Numbered from the stretch's first letter, positions 24,809 through 38,135 are shown. The stretch: 64,000 bases of DNA from Branchiostoma floridae (GCF_000003815.2 NC_049980.1:662094-726093); one strand, 5' to 3'. The notes: generated by a model not told the origin, from the sequence alone. Translations and numbers: made by a program.

Positions 24809-27800
24809 GTGTGCATTGCAAGAAGGTGACGTCAGAAGATGCCTCAAATAAAGACGGAGTCCGAAGGAGAAGACGCCTGGCCGCAGTCTCCGGAATGGGT
24901 CTTCGCTACATCCACAAGTTTCCATGGAATTGGCCGGGTAAATTTGCCTTGTTAAACTCACCTTATAGTAGTACAGCTAGTAGGTACCAATTTGAACAAT
25001 GGTGCTGTTGTAACGTGTCTAGGCACCTAACCTAACAAGTGGGATCGCGTAGCGCAGCCCGTGGCCGAGAGGTTGTGGGTTCGAATCCGGCTGCCTTGTT
25101 ACCGATCTTGTGCCTTGGGAAAGACACTTTACACGACTCACGAAAATGAGTACCTGGCTTCGGCTAGGGCCGTCCGTCGGATAGGACGTATAATGGAGGT
25201 CCCGTGTCTGGGGAGAGTCACACCCCAAGCACGTTAAAGAACCCCCACACGTGCGATGGTGCGGTGTGACATGGTGCAAAATCCTTCTGCCTAGAATTGG
25301 TGATTCTCTACAAATCACCCGGACTCCAGGAAGGCTAGTGACATATCAGTCACTAATGGAGATCTGTGTATAATCGAACCAAACCAAACCAAAGTTCTTT
25401 TCCCCATGGAATATAGCCGCGCATAGAAATGTATTCAGTATGTATTCTACTACAGTCCTTTTAGTCACCCTCAAATTCAATCGGATCAACCTTAGGCTAT
25501 AGCGTAATACATTGTACATAGAATGGTTTGACAAATGTTTGGTTAAAAAAAATCATCTCATGGATAATAAAGACATTTTTTCTGTTATATATTATGCTAA
25601 TGTTACATAATGGACCTCAAAGTTTTCATTTGATTATGTTATTATTATCATCTAATTTTCTATTATATGGATGGCATTATCTGGGAACCCCAAAGCTGAT
25701 GTGAGCGTTCGAATTTTAAAAAAAAATGTGAAAAATCAGTTGCATTCATTATGAATTCAAAGTGGCCAGGAATGTTAACATATGACTAAACGCACAGAAT
25801 ATAATATAATATACAGAACAATAGATTCTTCATATTTGTTCTTTCACGTATTCTTTCATGTTCTATGACATTATTATACAATCCGATATTGTTTTTTTCT
25901 AACTCATAGCATATGTTTGCTCGATCACTTTGAAGCTGATTTACATCATAGTTAAAAACTTTCTTTTCTTACTTTTGAAAACGGCAAAAAAAATTATATC
26001 CATAAGGATGTCATCCTTACAATTAAATCCAATATGGCCTTGCAGAACTCAGACCTACAAAAACTGGTTGTCCTGTGCAATGTTATAATTATCATATTTC
26101 TGTTTTGGTAATAAATCTACTATAGCATACAATCAGAGCTGTTGTTGCAAATATTAGCATTTAGTCTCGCACGTAATATCAAATGGTGAGTATAGTGGTC
26201 TAGTACAGTTATGTTGATGGCCTGCTCCGAAAAGCAAGCAGATGTATTTTTTTTTACTCTCACACATTACTAAGGCGAGCCTTATGGTATAATATTGTGT
26301 GTGAGTAGCTTGAAAAGGATACTTGGAAAATATTCTGCATTTTGGTGGAAATCTTGCCTTATGAACCTTATGATTTTAAAGTTTTTATCTGCCCTTTGCC
26401 AACACGTAGATCGCCACAGCACCTAACCTGCCCCTCCGTGTTATGTGGACTCTCGCCACGGTCGCGTCTTACGTCGGCTTCTTCATCCTCATGGTCCAAA
26501 TGTAAGTTCCTGCAATATGTAAGAACATTGGTTGCTCTTAGATAAAGAGACCCTTTTTCACAATCCTTCTATTACTTCAACAGACATTTCCGTGACCATC
26601 TTTCAACTTCCTCTGAGTCAGTGCATTTCTGACTGGTTAACTTAGCACTGCAGTTATAGTTGCCGTATATACATACACACACTTATGTGCGTAATACTAC
26701 ATTCAAGTTCGTCCCATAGTGACATTATTAAGATAACTTCTTCCCCGCAAAATTTACCTAAAGTTTACTAGAATGTTTGCTTTCTGAAATTGCTTTTTGT
26801 AAGCCGCGGTAGCAGTTATATTCATAATACGTTTACAAAACACAGATGGGCTATTAGGCTACGATTAACTATTACTGTAATCACATCAGTTTAGGCCACT
26901 TGACTTGACATTAGGCCAAAGCAAATAAATTTTATGGTGAACATCCTCTAGACTTTTCTTTGTTTTTACTGCTCAGGACTCAGAATTTTAGCACTTAACA
27001 CTAGACTAGCTCTCTTATGCAATAATCTGTTTGGCCGAGAGGCTATAACGGAGACGGGCACCGAAAGGTGTAAGGAGGACGAGATAATACTGCCTTACTA
27101 CTTCCATGTCAGGTTGGACTCGTATTTCAAACACGGGACGGTTACTGACGTCACACTGAAGTTCGTGCCTCAGGTCAGGTTCCCTGCCGTCACCATCTGT
27201 AACTTAAACAAGTGAATCAAGCAACCATTATATTTTCATTCAGTCATTCATTCATTCATTTATTCATTCATTCATTTCCTTTACTTTTCTTCCTTTATTC
27301 CTCCACTCTGAGAGAGCATAAATTATATACAATCATGTACAAATATCAAAATATAAAACGCATAACATAATTACACCGCGTCTCGCTTCAAAAGTTTCTG
27401 GAACAACCGTCCTACGTTTCTGTAACAATTCTGTACACACATAGTTACACCTCGTCTTGTCATAAACGTTTCTAGGACAACAGTCCTGTGTTACTGTTAA
27501 AATTCTGTACACACATAGTTACACCTCGTCTTGTCATAAACGTTTCTGGGACAACAGTCCTGTGTTACTGTTAAAATTCTGTACACACATAGTTACACCT
27601 CGTCTTGTCATAAACGTTTCTGGGACAACAGTCCTGTGTTACTGTTAAAATTCTGTACACACATAGTTACACCTCGTCTTGTCATAAACGTTTCTGGGAC
27701 AACAGTCCTGTGTTACTGTTACAATTCTGTACACACATAGTTACACCTCGTCTTGACGTAAGCGTTTCTGGGACAACAGTCCTGTGTTACTGTTACAATT

Positions 27801-30800
27801 CTGTACACACATAGTTACACCTCGTCTTGTCGTAAGCGTTTCTGGGACAACAGTCCTGTGTTACTGTTACAATTCTGTACACACATAGTTACACCTCGTC
27901 TTGTCGTAAGCGATTCCGGGACAACAGTCCTATGTTACTGTTAAAATTCTGTACACACATAGTTACACCTCGTCTTGTCGTAAGCGATTCTGGGACAACA
28001 GTCCTATGTTACTGTTAAAATTCTGTACATCAGCAGGACAAAGGTTAGTTCATATAATAATTCTTGTATTAATTCATGTATCAATCAATTAATCCTTGAA
28101 CCCTCTCAGTTTTGAAGACAACCTGCTAACGGTTGAGGAGAAGCATTACCTGTCCTACATCCTGTACGGTGTCCAGGAGGACCTGGATGTTATTGCAGGT
28201 GTCCCAGTGAACAACAAGGTTACTAACGGCACAACGCCTAACGGCACAACGGCTACCCCACAAACAGAACCTCCACACACGCATGGGGTTAGTGATGTGT
28301 CCTATATATTATATTTCACTCGATAATATGGTATGGACCGAAATATAGAAAGAATGTTTATTGCAGCTCTTGTCGGATGGCTAATTGCAAGTGACAATAA
28401 AACTTATTAAAAGTGAGAAACAAGCAATCATAGGTAAACAGTATACAGTAGTACACAATGTACTAGCGACTAACTCTAGTGATAAATTCATTTTACCTAA
28501 ACAACGCCAAAAGAACTCAAAAAATCTTGGGTTTGACTTTTTTTCGGAGACAGTAGAAGATGACTATTATTTTTGTAATGCTCTTTCTTCCCCCTTTTCT
28601 GCCAAATCTTCAAATGGATTAAACTTAGATTTTTTTCTAAGCAAAAATGATATGACATATGGCACAAAGATGGAGTTGGCAAATATAATGCCTTCATTTT
28701 TTAAATTTTGTTTGACTTGCGCACTCATGAAGAATAATAGCGTAACATGAAAGAGTTCATTTTACGATAAAGTTATCTGATAGGGTTCATTCTTGCTTGG
28801 AGGGTTAAAAAATTCAATATATATATATATATATATGGTGGAAATAACTTAGTAGAAAGAAGAGAATTGAAACGCGTTTTGAAATTCAAATTTCCTTCTT
28901 TTTTTCCTTCTTTCAAGTCGTTTACGGTGGACAGTATCACCAGAGAGAAGGGGTTCTCACTGAAGGACATGCACATGTGCACTTGGATGGGGAAAACCTG
29001 CACCGAACTGGTAAGCTTGCGTCACTACAGTTATGTGATGTTAATGAGATGACATCATGGTTAGGGACCTTTAGTCATACCCACGCTCTCAAACATAACG
29101 GCCAAATTGACTACTGCAAGATTTCATTGGAGGACATTGTAGATCATTCATAGATTATTAGAAAGCTTTTGAGATAATTTAGTGTTCACTGAAATACCAC
29201 TGGGATAAATGTGTAACCGTCGCATGTTTTTTTTCTAACCCACAGGATTTCACCCACTCCTTCGGCACGTACGGAAACTGCTACACGTTCAACGCGGACC
29301 CCGTCGACCCGATCAACCAGACCATCGCCGGGTCCGGAAACGGCCTCTCCGTCATGATCGACATCAAGTCGGTGAGTTACCCCTGTAATTTGACGCAATC
29401 ATGATCGGCCTGACGAGACACCAATCTTTTTACCAAGACGTCTAACGCTACGGTCGCGATTGCACCGGTGCACGTCGGGGTCGTAACTCCAGTCAGGCTC
29501 TGAAGCCACAATCTTTTAGCGATGGACTGTTAGATACCAAGTGAGCACCTTTCGGTCTCTTTACATGTACGTTGCCACTGGGTCCCGAGGTGATTTTAAC
29601 TTTGATTTTTAGAAAAATCCGGGCCCTGTCGTACCTAAACATACTAATAATTAGCCAGTTAGCCGCAGGGTTTACCACGAAGGCACGTAGGTGTCACTCC
29701 CGAAAGTGCATAAATTAGACAATTAACTACCCAGTGGGCCCATTTTTATAAGTGTAGCCAATGCATTACACTAACTAAGGCATCTAAGGTTCCTAATCCT
29801 AAAACGTCGTTTTTCCCACAGCACCTGTACACAGAGAACCCGCTGTTGCCCGGTGGTACCGCTGACGTAGGGATGAAGCTGCTCGTGCACGATCAGAGCG
29901 AGCCGCCGAAGATGGACACCCAGGGCATCGCCGTGGCGCCGGGCAGTCATGCCTACATCGCCATCAGACAGATACAGGTAGGGTGCGGGATGACAGGAGA
30001 AGGGGATTCTTTTCATAGGGTGCAATCGCACGAGCGTGTATATCACACCCTCACACTCGGGGTTGACAATCACGGCAAAGCCTATGATATCAACCCTGAC
30101 AAATCAGCCACAGTATTCGGTTATTAGGGGTGCCTTGCTTATATTAATGAGCTTGCCCTTATATGGGCAGTCAGCCGTTGGGGATCGGGCGTTGGCATGG
30201 TGAGCAAACAAAGTCATGGTAATACGTAACATGATTGGCTGATAGCTTCCCAGCGGCCTTTGCGAGACAGCTTGCGACAACAACAAGCCCAAGGAAGGCC
30301 TGTTCTCTGATTGGTTGACAGCTTGTTTGTGGCGACAATCATAATACCCGTAGGTAGGGCCTGGGACAGCAGGGCCCCATAAGGTAGTGCCGTTGGGGAC
30401 CGGGCGTTAGGAGGATGGTATATCAAGTCTGTATATGAGGTTGCCATTGGCATTTTTCATCACACGCAATCTTACGCACAAAACGCACCTCATACGCATC
30501 TCAATTGTTTTGTGTCAGTTTTAGGTAGGTGACAGTTTTTACACTTAAGTGTACTGGGCCACACTGTGTATATGTCTGCTTACCTGAAATGACCACACAA
30601 TTATTGAGATGCACGTGAGTTGGGTATTCTGCGTACGACTGTTGGATGCCCATCGCTCGACTACGTATGAAATAAAATGCCAATACGGACCTCATACGGA
30701 CATGCTCGTACATGCTCGTATGACTGCACCCATATATCCTAAAATGAATTTCAGACAGTTTCGTCAGTTTGATATATCAAGTCGTCATGATCATTCACGA

Positions 30801-31536
30801 GCTCATTCATATTCATCCTCGTGATAATACTACAAGAAGAATGTTCACGATAAAGGCAATCAGCAAAAAAAAATGCCAAAACCGTCAATAAAAAAGAAAA
30901 TTCTGTGTACTTTGTAAAATATGCTGAAACCCTAAACAGAACTTCCCTGGCTTCACTTACTGTTTGGTTATTTCTGATACCCCTTGATCCGGTAAATGTA
31001 CAATTGAAAACAAAAGTTATAAATACGTTGACTTCAATTCTAATAGACTAGTAGATTGAAAAAAAATTCAAGATTCGTTGCATAACGAAGTACTTTTCTC
31101 CCCAGTACGAGAACCACGTCCCTCCGTGGGGAGAGTGCGAGGACCTACAGCTGGAGTATTACGATACCTACACGCTGACGGGCTGTCAGCTGGAGTGTAG
31201 GAGTAAATACGTGGTCCACAACTGCACCTGCAGACCCATCTACCTGCCAGGTACGCGCGCACGTGTGTGTGCGTGGTTGTGGTTGTGGTGGTGTCTGTGT
31301 GTGTGCGTGTATGTGTTTGTGTGTGTGGTTGTGATGGCGTGTGCGTGTGTGTGCGTGTGTGTGTGTGTGTGTGAGTGTGTGTGTGTGTGTGTGCGTGTAT
31401 GTGTGTGTGAGTGAGTGTGAGAGAGAGAGAAAGAGAGAGAGAGAGGGGGGAGATAGAGTGTGTATGTGTGCGTGTGTGCGTGCGTGAGAGAGAGAGAGAG
31501 AGAGAAAGATAGCGAGAAAGAGAAAGAGAGAAATAG

Positions 31537-31570
<34 letters not shown>

Positions 31571-33926
31571 CAAGAAGGATTGGTTTCTGATTTTTGTGGA
31601 AAAGCTGTTTCATCTGATACATCGTAAACTGTTTCACCAGGTGATGCGCCGTACTGTGAACCGGTTTATGTCGCCAAGTGTGTATGGCCCGTAGAGGGTA
31701 AGTACGAAATACATCCTGATCATTAAAAGTACGACGACTATATTTGATATTCAGGTATAATTTGTAGCAAAACATTACAAATTATACAGCGAAACACGCC
31801 TAAATATATTAGAAAAGTGAACCTAAAGAAAAACTGAGGGTTAGCGTCAAAACGTTGGAAAAAAAATCAAGATGGCTGCCTCCAAAGTGGCCGCCTCCAA
31901 ATGCTTCCTCCAAAAAGATTTTTATATTGGAAACTATGAGCTAAAGCTTTACATTACTTTATGTTAATCTCTAACAGCTTTGATAATTGTCAAAGCTTTT
32001 TACATGATCTGCTATCACCACAGCCGCGGTGACATCAGGAGCGCTACCTTGCGACTGTCCTGTTCCCTGCAACCTGATGACCTACCGAACGTCGAGCTCC
32101 TACGCCAAATGGCCAAACAGCAAAGCCGACCTGGTCTACACCGCCGCGTTTGGCCTGAGCCCAGGCTACATGGCGTAAGCGACATTGCAGTTGTTTCGTG
32201 TGTGCAGAAGCGCCGCCTGAGATGTTTTGTTGTTATTGCAGCTGAAGTGTCGTCAGGGATGCTCCCTTGCGACTGTCCCGTGCCCTGCAGCATGACGAAG
32301 TTCCGGCCCACTGTCACCTACGCAAAGTGGCCTAACAAAGTGGTCGGGAACGTATTTACTCCGATCTTTCAGTTGGAGGAAGACTACTTGGCGTAAGAAA
32401 AAAATTCCCCTCCAAAAAGCACCGAAACAACTTCACCGTAGTTCTCATCCGCCCATTCGCACGACGCATGCGTGATCGCCACTCACGTGACTCACAAGCG
32501 CCATCATTTTCACCTCATTTTATTTCATTTCATTTCATTTATCATCATCATAGTTCGACACACCACCTTCTTTTATCGTGGTTCTATCTATATTATGAAA
32601 TTTATATTTGTCTTTATTCATTTATATATACCTAAAATTTCAAGATTGGGTTTCCTCGAAATACAATATTTATGCTTCTGTTAGTTATTTTTAAGACCTC
32701 CTCTAAACTAGAATGTCCGTTGCTTGTAAAGAGAGAAGATATTTGTAGCTAGTTATCATTAGATATAAGGCTTCTCGCACGTTCGAGTACGCACACGCGG
32801 GTGACAAGAATTCTGGGTAATATGTCAAAGGTGAAGGTCCCTGAAATGTAGACATTCCGCCATTTTGCTGACACCATTCATGCCTGACATTGCTTTGAAA
32901 ATCAAAATGGCCGAGACGAGAGTTGACGTCTCAGGGGCCTTAACCTTTGACATATTACCTACAATTCCTGTCACCGCACATGCGTACTGGTATGTGTGAA
33001 AGGTTTACCTCTTTTTTGTCTCTCTAGTAGCTTTCAAAATTCAGTCGTAGAATATTGAATTTACGTTATCTTTACTGCAGGGAAAACTCTGTCGTATTTG
33101 ATGTTTACTATGATGAGCTGAACTACGAAGTTATCTCCCAGCTGAAAGCGATGAGCGATGGAGAACTGGCCAGTAAGTACAAATTATTGCAAACTTGCTA
33201 TAAATATATTTTGAAATGATGCCCCATTTTCATATTTTAGATTAGCTGGGGTTTTAACAGCGTGGTGTCTTATAGCCGACGAGGGCTCAAAATGATATTC
33301 ACCCTCAGGAAATAAAAAAATAACATCAGGACTCTGAATTTTACAGTCTCTCTCATTATGTATACAGGGTATAGGATTTTAGGTGATTCTGGGGGTTGTA
33401 GCCTTACTTTTCCTTGTAAAGCTCTATACTTATACATGCATAATTTTTTTTTTTTTTGTATTTTCTGTGATTTCATTTTCATATACAAAGGATGTGTAAA
33501 AAATCCAATAATGGACTTCAATAACCTCGCTTACAACAGTCAATAATTTACTAACTTGGGTGCATTGAATACTGTATTATCTTTGTATTTGTTTTAGGGC
33601 AATTAAAATAGAAATCTATAATGCAAGTTAACTCTATCCATGGATAGAATGTAGTTATTTTCACACGTCCCTCCAACAAATAATTGCCCCCTCCCCTTCC
33701 AGGTGACCTCGGCGGTCAGATGGGCCTGTTTATTGGAGCCAGCATCCTGACTCTGCTGGAGATATTTGAGTACCTGGGTCTCCGTCTCTGGGCCTTCATT
33801 CAGAAACGGAAAAAGAGAACACAAAAAGTACACGTGTCAACGTCCAACACTCTAAAAGTCAACCAGGCAGCGAAGGAGAATGAGAACAAGAACAAGGAGA
33901 AATCTTTTATCAGTCTTAGAGATTAG
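24809..33926 (+). CDS. DEG/ENaC sodium channel subunit, ASIC-like; 5' end not found
   Basis: Exons: 24809-24937, 26410-26501, 26984-27211, 28110-28287, 28918-29010, 29246-29371, 29822-29977, 31106-31250, 31641-31697, then 32024-32174 or 32242-32392, then 33081-33172 and 33703-33926, giving about 557 residues. Family marks run in order: N-terminal [10 protein letters not shown] gating region; TM1 [30 protein letters not shown]; the Cys-rich extracellular ring ([49 protein letters not shown]); and TM2 [13 protein letters not shown] with the GAS selectivity filter. The tail is basic and Lys-rich, ending SFISLRD. It should form trimeric amiloride-type Na+ channels. The ligand (protons or peptide) cannot be told. 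The join between the first two exons is out of phase by one base. Confidence 0.88.
25037..25395 (+). mobile_element. tRNA-derived SINE, second family
   Basis: The head carries a B box GGGTTCGAATCC and an A-box-like 'tagcgcagcccgtgg'. The body includes 'ttcggctagggccgtccg', 'aatggaggtcccgt' and 'cacgttaaagaaccc', and the tail is an (AACC)n run at about 25376-25393. A headless copy of the same body lies at 60833-61075. It sits in the first ENaC intron. Confidence 0.75.
27367..28028. repeat. 74-base minisatellite, about nine units, in ENaC intron
   Basis: The start of 'atagttacacctcgtc' recurs at 27441, 27515 and 27589 and onward with a constant 74-base period. Later units share changes (for example 'cgtaagcg' instead of 'cataaacg'), showing stepwise expansion. 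It ends about 80 bases before the acceptor of exon 28110-28287. Confidence 0.95.
28817..28838. repeat. (AT)n microsatellite
   Basis: A short pure AT run in an ENaC intron. Confidence 0.9.
30127..30440. mobile_element. Relative of the CATCC-CGTTGG MITE family in ENaC intron
   Basis: It shares 'gccgttgggga-cgggcgtt' pairs, 'attaatgagct', 'ctctgattggttgacagc' and a terminal 'gttaggaggatgg' with the elements at 40570-40852, 56390-56672 and 57217-57504. The boundaries are approximate. Confidence 0.5.
31255..31575. repeat. (GT)n followed by (GA)n microsatellite
   Basis: GT repeats run to about 31420, then GA/GAAA repeats to 31575, all inside an ENaC intron. It produces long low-complexity open frames on the minus strand that are not genes. 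Confidence 0.95.
32024..32174 (+). CDS. ENaC alternative exon A (mutually exclusive with exon B)
   Basis: It is 151 bases, entering in phase 1 and leaving in phase 2. It encodes [16 protein letters not shown], then [14 protein letters not shown], then [18 protein letters not shown]. This is the extracellular segment equivalent to the CLCRTPCN region of ASICs, between the last cysteines and the strand leading to TM2. Good acceptor (caccacag) and donor (gtaagc). Confidence 0.85.
32242..32392 (+). CDS. ENaC alternative exon B (mutually exclusive with exon A)
   Basis: Also exactly 151 bases with the same phases. It encodes [16 protein letters not shown], then [13 protein letters not shown], then [12 protein letters not shown]. 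The Cys frame and YAKWPN are shared with exon A, but the second half differs in charge (more acidic). Acceptor ttattgcag, donor gtaaga. Only 67 bases separate it from exon A. Confidence 0.85.
32764..33007. mobile_element. MITE of the AAGCC(C/T)TT...GGTTACCACG family
   Basis: It matches 46903-47155 and 61433-61689 through 'tctgggtaatatgtcaaa', 'gaaggtccc', 'ccattttg', 'gagacgag' and 'atgcgt', with inverted ends. It lies in the ENaC intron before exon 33081-33172. Confidence 0.7.
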
Positions 33927-35967
33927 AATTAATTGTGGGCTGTAAAATGATTTGTTTCAGACATGTTTCATCAATGAATGTTTTGCCAGTTGGTAAGTCA
34001 CTGAATAACGACATTTTTGTAAAAATTCAAGTATTTTATTCAACCAAAAATTATTCACATTTGGGACCGCATCTGTAAGCAGCGATACCTAGTGCTGCAG
34101 TGCTGCAGTGCAGCATGCAGTCAGAGCTGACCCGAGGAAATTGACAGACGGTCACCGAAACTTGAGGTACATAGAACACTCGGTTTTTACGAAGTATGTT
34201 GTTTTGAATTTGAAAAAAAAGGAACTTTGCTGCAGGATACCAGTTCTCATAAACGGCTACAGCTTTACTTCTCATCGTGTGTCTCTCGTCACTCTTGGAA
34301 CCGCCATCTTGAATTTGGGGGTCAAGCGATATAACGTTATGTATAATATGTGGCACACATTAAAGTGCTTATCAGTTACCAACGACACTAAACAACGACA
34401 GTTCCCGATAGCATTCAACCATCATAAGTGATAGTCAATAAACAAATCCGTTCCATGTAGATGAAAACAGTGTATAATTTAATATGGTTTCATTATGGTC
34501 GTTTTTTGCGAGTGAAAGTGCCAGTTTCCAAACTGCATTTTGCAGAAATTGATTTGATTACTTGAAAGTCTGATTTTAAAACCTCTTGTCAATCAGCATT
34601 AGAATGGTTTGTGTTTTTGTTTTGTCATATGTATTTGAATGTTGGTGGTATCCATTTAAAAAGATATGAGATATAAAGACTATTTACATGGTGAGCACAA
34701 ACAGCTAGAACTCGTCTTTTCAAAGAATTTTTTCTGTAAACAAATGTAAGTAGTAAATGTAAATTTGATGTTGCTTTTTGTTTCATTTTTGACATTAAAT
34801 TTAATAAGTGTATGTAGATACAAGGGCTTTATGTTATTCTTAAGATATGAACAAGATCAATAAGAAGGCATATTTACACGGAATTCCTAAACTAGACTAC
34901 TCACTTTCTATATATTGTCCACAACTTCTCGAGTTAATTTGTTCACAGCCAAACGCACATACATATATGCATATACACAGCCACAGCGGTACCATAGGAA
35001 GCGCAGGTTAACGGTTTTCAACCTTCCGTTTCGTAACCTCTACCCATTTACCAAATATTATGCAGAACCATCCACAGGTCCTTGAGTTATGTTGTCGAAA
35101 AACAAACTTACAAAAATACAATTACAAATTCCAGGATGAACTGGTTTCGAAGTAAATATCATGAAGTACCATTCACAACATCTGTGACGTGATGTGCTGT
35201 TTACTTACATATAGATCGTGTACACAATTGCAACCACATATAGCCTTCTTGACGAAGGGAAAAATCATTTCTGGCAAAATTGCTTTACGGGACATTGCAG
35301 ACGGACTGCTCTTTGGTACATAAGCTGGTCGTTATGCGCTTAGCGATTCGTGGTTGGAAATTGGAGTATAAGATGCCGATATGCCTGTTATTAGTAACGA
35401 TCGCAGTTTTGTTTGCTTTTTTGGAATGGTATTAGAAACAGGCTGCTTTTAAATGTGCATTTGAGAACATACCTTGACGTTGAAAGCATAAAAATGTTAA
35501 ATAGTTATGTATATACAAACGACGATGCGTCCCGAACTTTGACTGCATGATAAAAGCACAGTACTTTACTAATTCAGAGGGATAGACCATCTACATGTTT
35601 AATTCGTACCCGTAATGATGCGGTAGAATCACTTCTAGATCAGAGTGTAAAAATTCTCTTTATGGATGTAAGTTGTAACAAAATGATTTCCAAACAAATA
35701 CACTTGCAGATACTCTCCAAACAGAGGTCTGATATACCTTTTTTGGCAGCCGACCCACCCATAGGGGCTGTCAAAAAAACAGGTCCTGAAATACTCCCAT
35801 CCAACATATGCCTGAAAAGTATCAGCTATATATAAATGCTGATTGGCCTCCGGGATGATGGCTGTTTCTTCGCTTACGAAGATTAGTGGCAAGTTTGTCC
35901 TCTGCCTTGCATGCATGTGGCTGTGTAGCCCAATGTTTGATCTGCACGTCCTGCTGCATGATGGCCA
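33927..35967. other. ENaC 3' flank and intergenic spacer
   Basis: A possible poly-A signal AATAAA is at 34437. I recognise no gene or clear repeat in the remainder. Confidence 0.4.
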
Positions 35968-36445
35968 TGTGAAGCCATGTGCAGATGGTGACTGCTGCAG
36001 CTGGGTGGGCATGTGGAGCCCTGTGCAGATGGTGACTGGTGCAGCTGGGTGGGCATGTGAAGACCTGTGCAGACGATGACTGCTGCAGCTGGGGGGGGGG
36101 GGGGGGCATGTGAAGCCATCTGCAGATGGTAACTGCTGCAGCTGGGTGGGTATGTGAAGCCATCTGCAGATGGTAACTGCTGCTCCTGGGTGGGCATGTG
36201 AAGCCCTGTGCAGATGGTAACTGCTGCAGCTGGCTGGGCATGTGACGCCCTGTGCAGATGATAACTCCTGCTGCAGGAAGGGCATTTGAAGCCCTGTGCA
36301 GATGGTAACTCCTGCTGCAGGAAGGGCATCAGAAGCCCGGTGCAGATGGTGACTCCTGCTGCAGGAAGGGCATTAGAAGCCCTGTGCAGATGGTAACTCC
36401 TGCTGCAGGATGGGCATGTGAAGCCCTGTGCAGATGGTGACTGGT
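35968..36445. repeat. 45-base minisatellite upstream of CPVL copy 1
   Basis: About ten units of 'gtgcagatggtaactcctgc' plus 'tgcaggaagggcat...gaagccct', period 44-45. Because 45 is a multiple of three, all minus-strand frames stay open and give Ser/His/Cys-rich nonsense repeats. The same array lies upstream of CPVL copy 2 at 50308-50690. Confidence 0.95.
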
Positions 36446-38120
36446 CAGATACAGCTTTGCTGCGCCTTCTCTTTTCCTGAGCAGTCTTTCTTCAAGCTAT
36501 CTCGAAACTTTTAGCTCCTCTAATGCCACTGATGTTGAACAAAACCTCGAAACAAAACACAAACGGTCGGCCTTGAGGCACAGGCATGTTCTGTGCCTAG
36601 CCTGGACTATCAAACAGCGCCTCCGTGCGATATGTGTTGGCGAGACAGGCTCATGGGCCAAAGGTTGCGCGAGAACATTCCGCAACTCCTTGTTGACAAA
36701 CATCGGTCCGATACCACGTTTACAATAGGGGGCGTGAGAATCATATGACTAAAGTTCACGTTGTTGACCTAGTTGTCAGGTCAAACTGGTACTTTTCACA
36801 TCCGCACAAGACTGGTATAGATTCTTAAAGATTGTTTCTACGTTTTTGGTGTTTTTTTTTACGTTACATCGACGCAGTTTGCATAGCACAGCGTTTCCGT
36901 CGGTACGTGAATAAGGTTAAGCTCAATTCTATATGGCTCTTAAATGTACGTTGATTTACGTGAGTACTGTGTTTAGGCATGATTTTCATTTGAAACATCA
37001 TAAATGTTTGCAAAAAAATCTGCGAATAGTTATCTATTTCTTTCTTCCATATCCACCCAGCTGGTGTGTACGACATTAGTACACAATATCGTGAACTTAA
37101 TGTTATCAATGTTGTTGTTGTTGTTGTCCTTGTTTTACTTCTATTATTACGCTAGACGTGGTATCTTGGTGCTGAGTAACACATGGTTCTTTTTTTAGTC
37201 AATTGTCTCTCTTGGTATTTAACTCTTGGTTAAATGTTATGCTATGATCTTAGCATTACAGATATACTATAATTGTACATGCTGTCTTTAGATTCAATGC
37301 ACTCAAATACAGGTAACGTAAATTTACCGAGCCTGTCATTTAATCTACGAATCTTAATTTTAATTTGAATAAATGATGGAAACAGGCAAAGGAAACTGTG
37401 TATCATTGATAGGTGAGGAGAAATATTTTTTCACAAGTCCTGAAGCAGCACATAACGCTAGCCTGATTGTTTATACTATTACCATTCGTAAAACGAATTA
37501 CTTTCTTTTTAGATTTTTAGATGTTAGCCTCTCATATAGTTAAACTGCTCTGTATGTATTGTATGTACAAGTTGCCACACATTGTATCCTTTACATTTGT
37601 CGTGCAATACAGTTCTTCTTCTTCTATAGTCATCGTTACATGCCAACCTCTTTTGGGGTCATAGAGAGGTCACATGTACGCCTCAGGTCAGACTCACCTT
37701 AATGAGACTCAGGTCTCTCCACAGAGTTCTCCATGATTAGACTACTGTTAATGCAGAGATGTTAGTGGTCGTTTTAAGTTCGGTGTTTTCGCGGTAGCCG
37801 CTTCACCACGTTTTTTTCCTTTACAATATTTGGCTAGCGTTACAGTATATGGTGCTAATGGAAACTCAAAACTACCGCGAACACTCCTTTTTGCCACTAC
37901 TGCCAAATCAAATCCCCGCCAACTTCATTGTATTTACAATATTTTATATCTTAGATTCAGCAAAATTTTGTCTTTAATTGAATGTAATAGATATGTCTGA
38001 ATATACTATCATAATGATAAAGACAAGAGCATGCAGTTTCACTTATAATTTGTACCCCGTTTGCCATCATGAATATTGCCTTTGGATGTGTAAACTGATC
38101 TTCCAACTTAATATTGCAGA
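36446..38120 (+). promoter_or_regulatory. Upstream region of CPVL copy 1, duplicated at 50691-52380
   Basis: It is closely alignable over its whole length to the region before CPVL copy 2, so the duplicated unit includes it. The coding exon is preceded by an acceptor (aatattgcag, ending 38120) 15 bases before the ATG, so a non-coding leader exon must lie in here; I cannot place it. The segment near 37545-37625 ends in 'gtgcaata-agttcttcttctt' and resembles a LINE 3' tail. Confidence 0.5.
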
Positions 38121-38135
38121 CTCGGAGATAAGACG

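Noticed and set aside
27367-28028. Possible CRISPR-like array
   Set aside because: The 74-base units are nearly identical throughout with no unique spacers, and the context is an animal intron.
28385-28750. 121-codon plus-strand frame
   Set aside because: AT-rich intronic frame in the ENaC gene; it breaks the exon phase and matches no family part.
31068-31775. Long minus-strand frames of Thr-His and Ser-Leu repeats
   Set aside because: Translation of the (GT)n/(GA)n microsatellite inside an ENaC intron.
35635-36329. Three overlapping minus-strand open frames of 139-216 codons (Ser/His/Pro-rich repeats)
   Set aside because: They are by-products of the 45-base minisatellite, whose unit length is a multiple of three; all frames are open and none has a domain.
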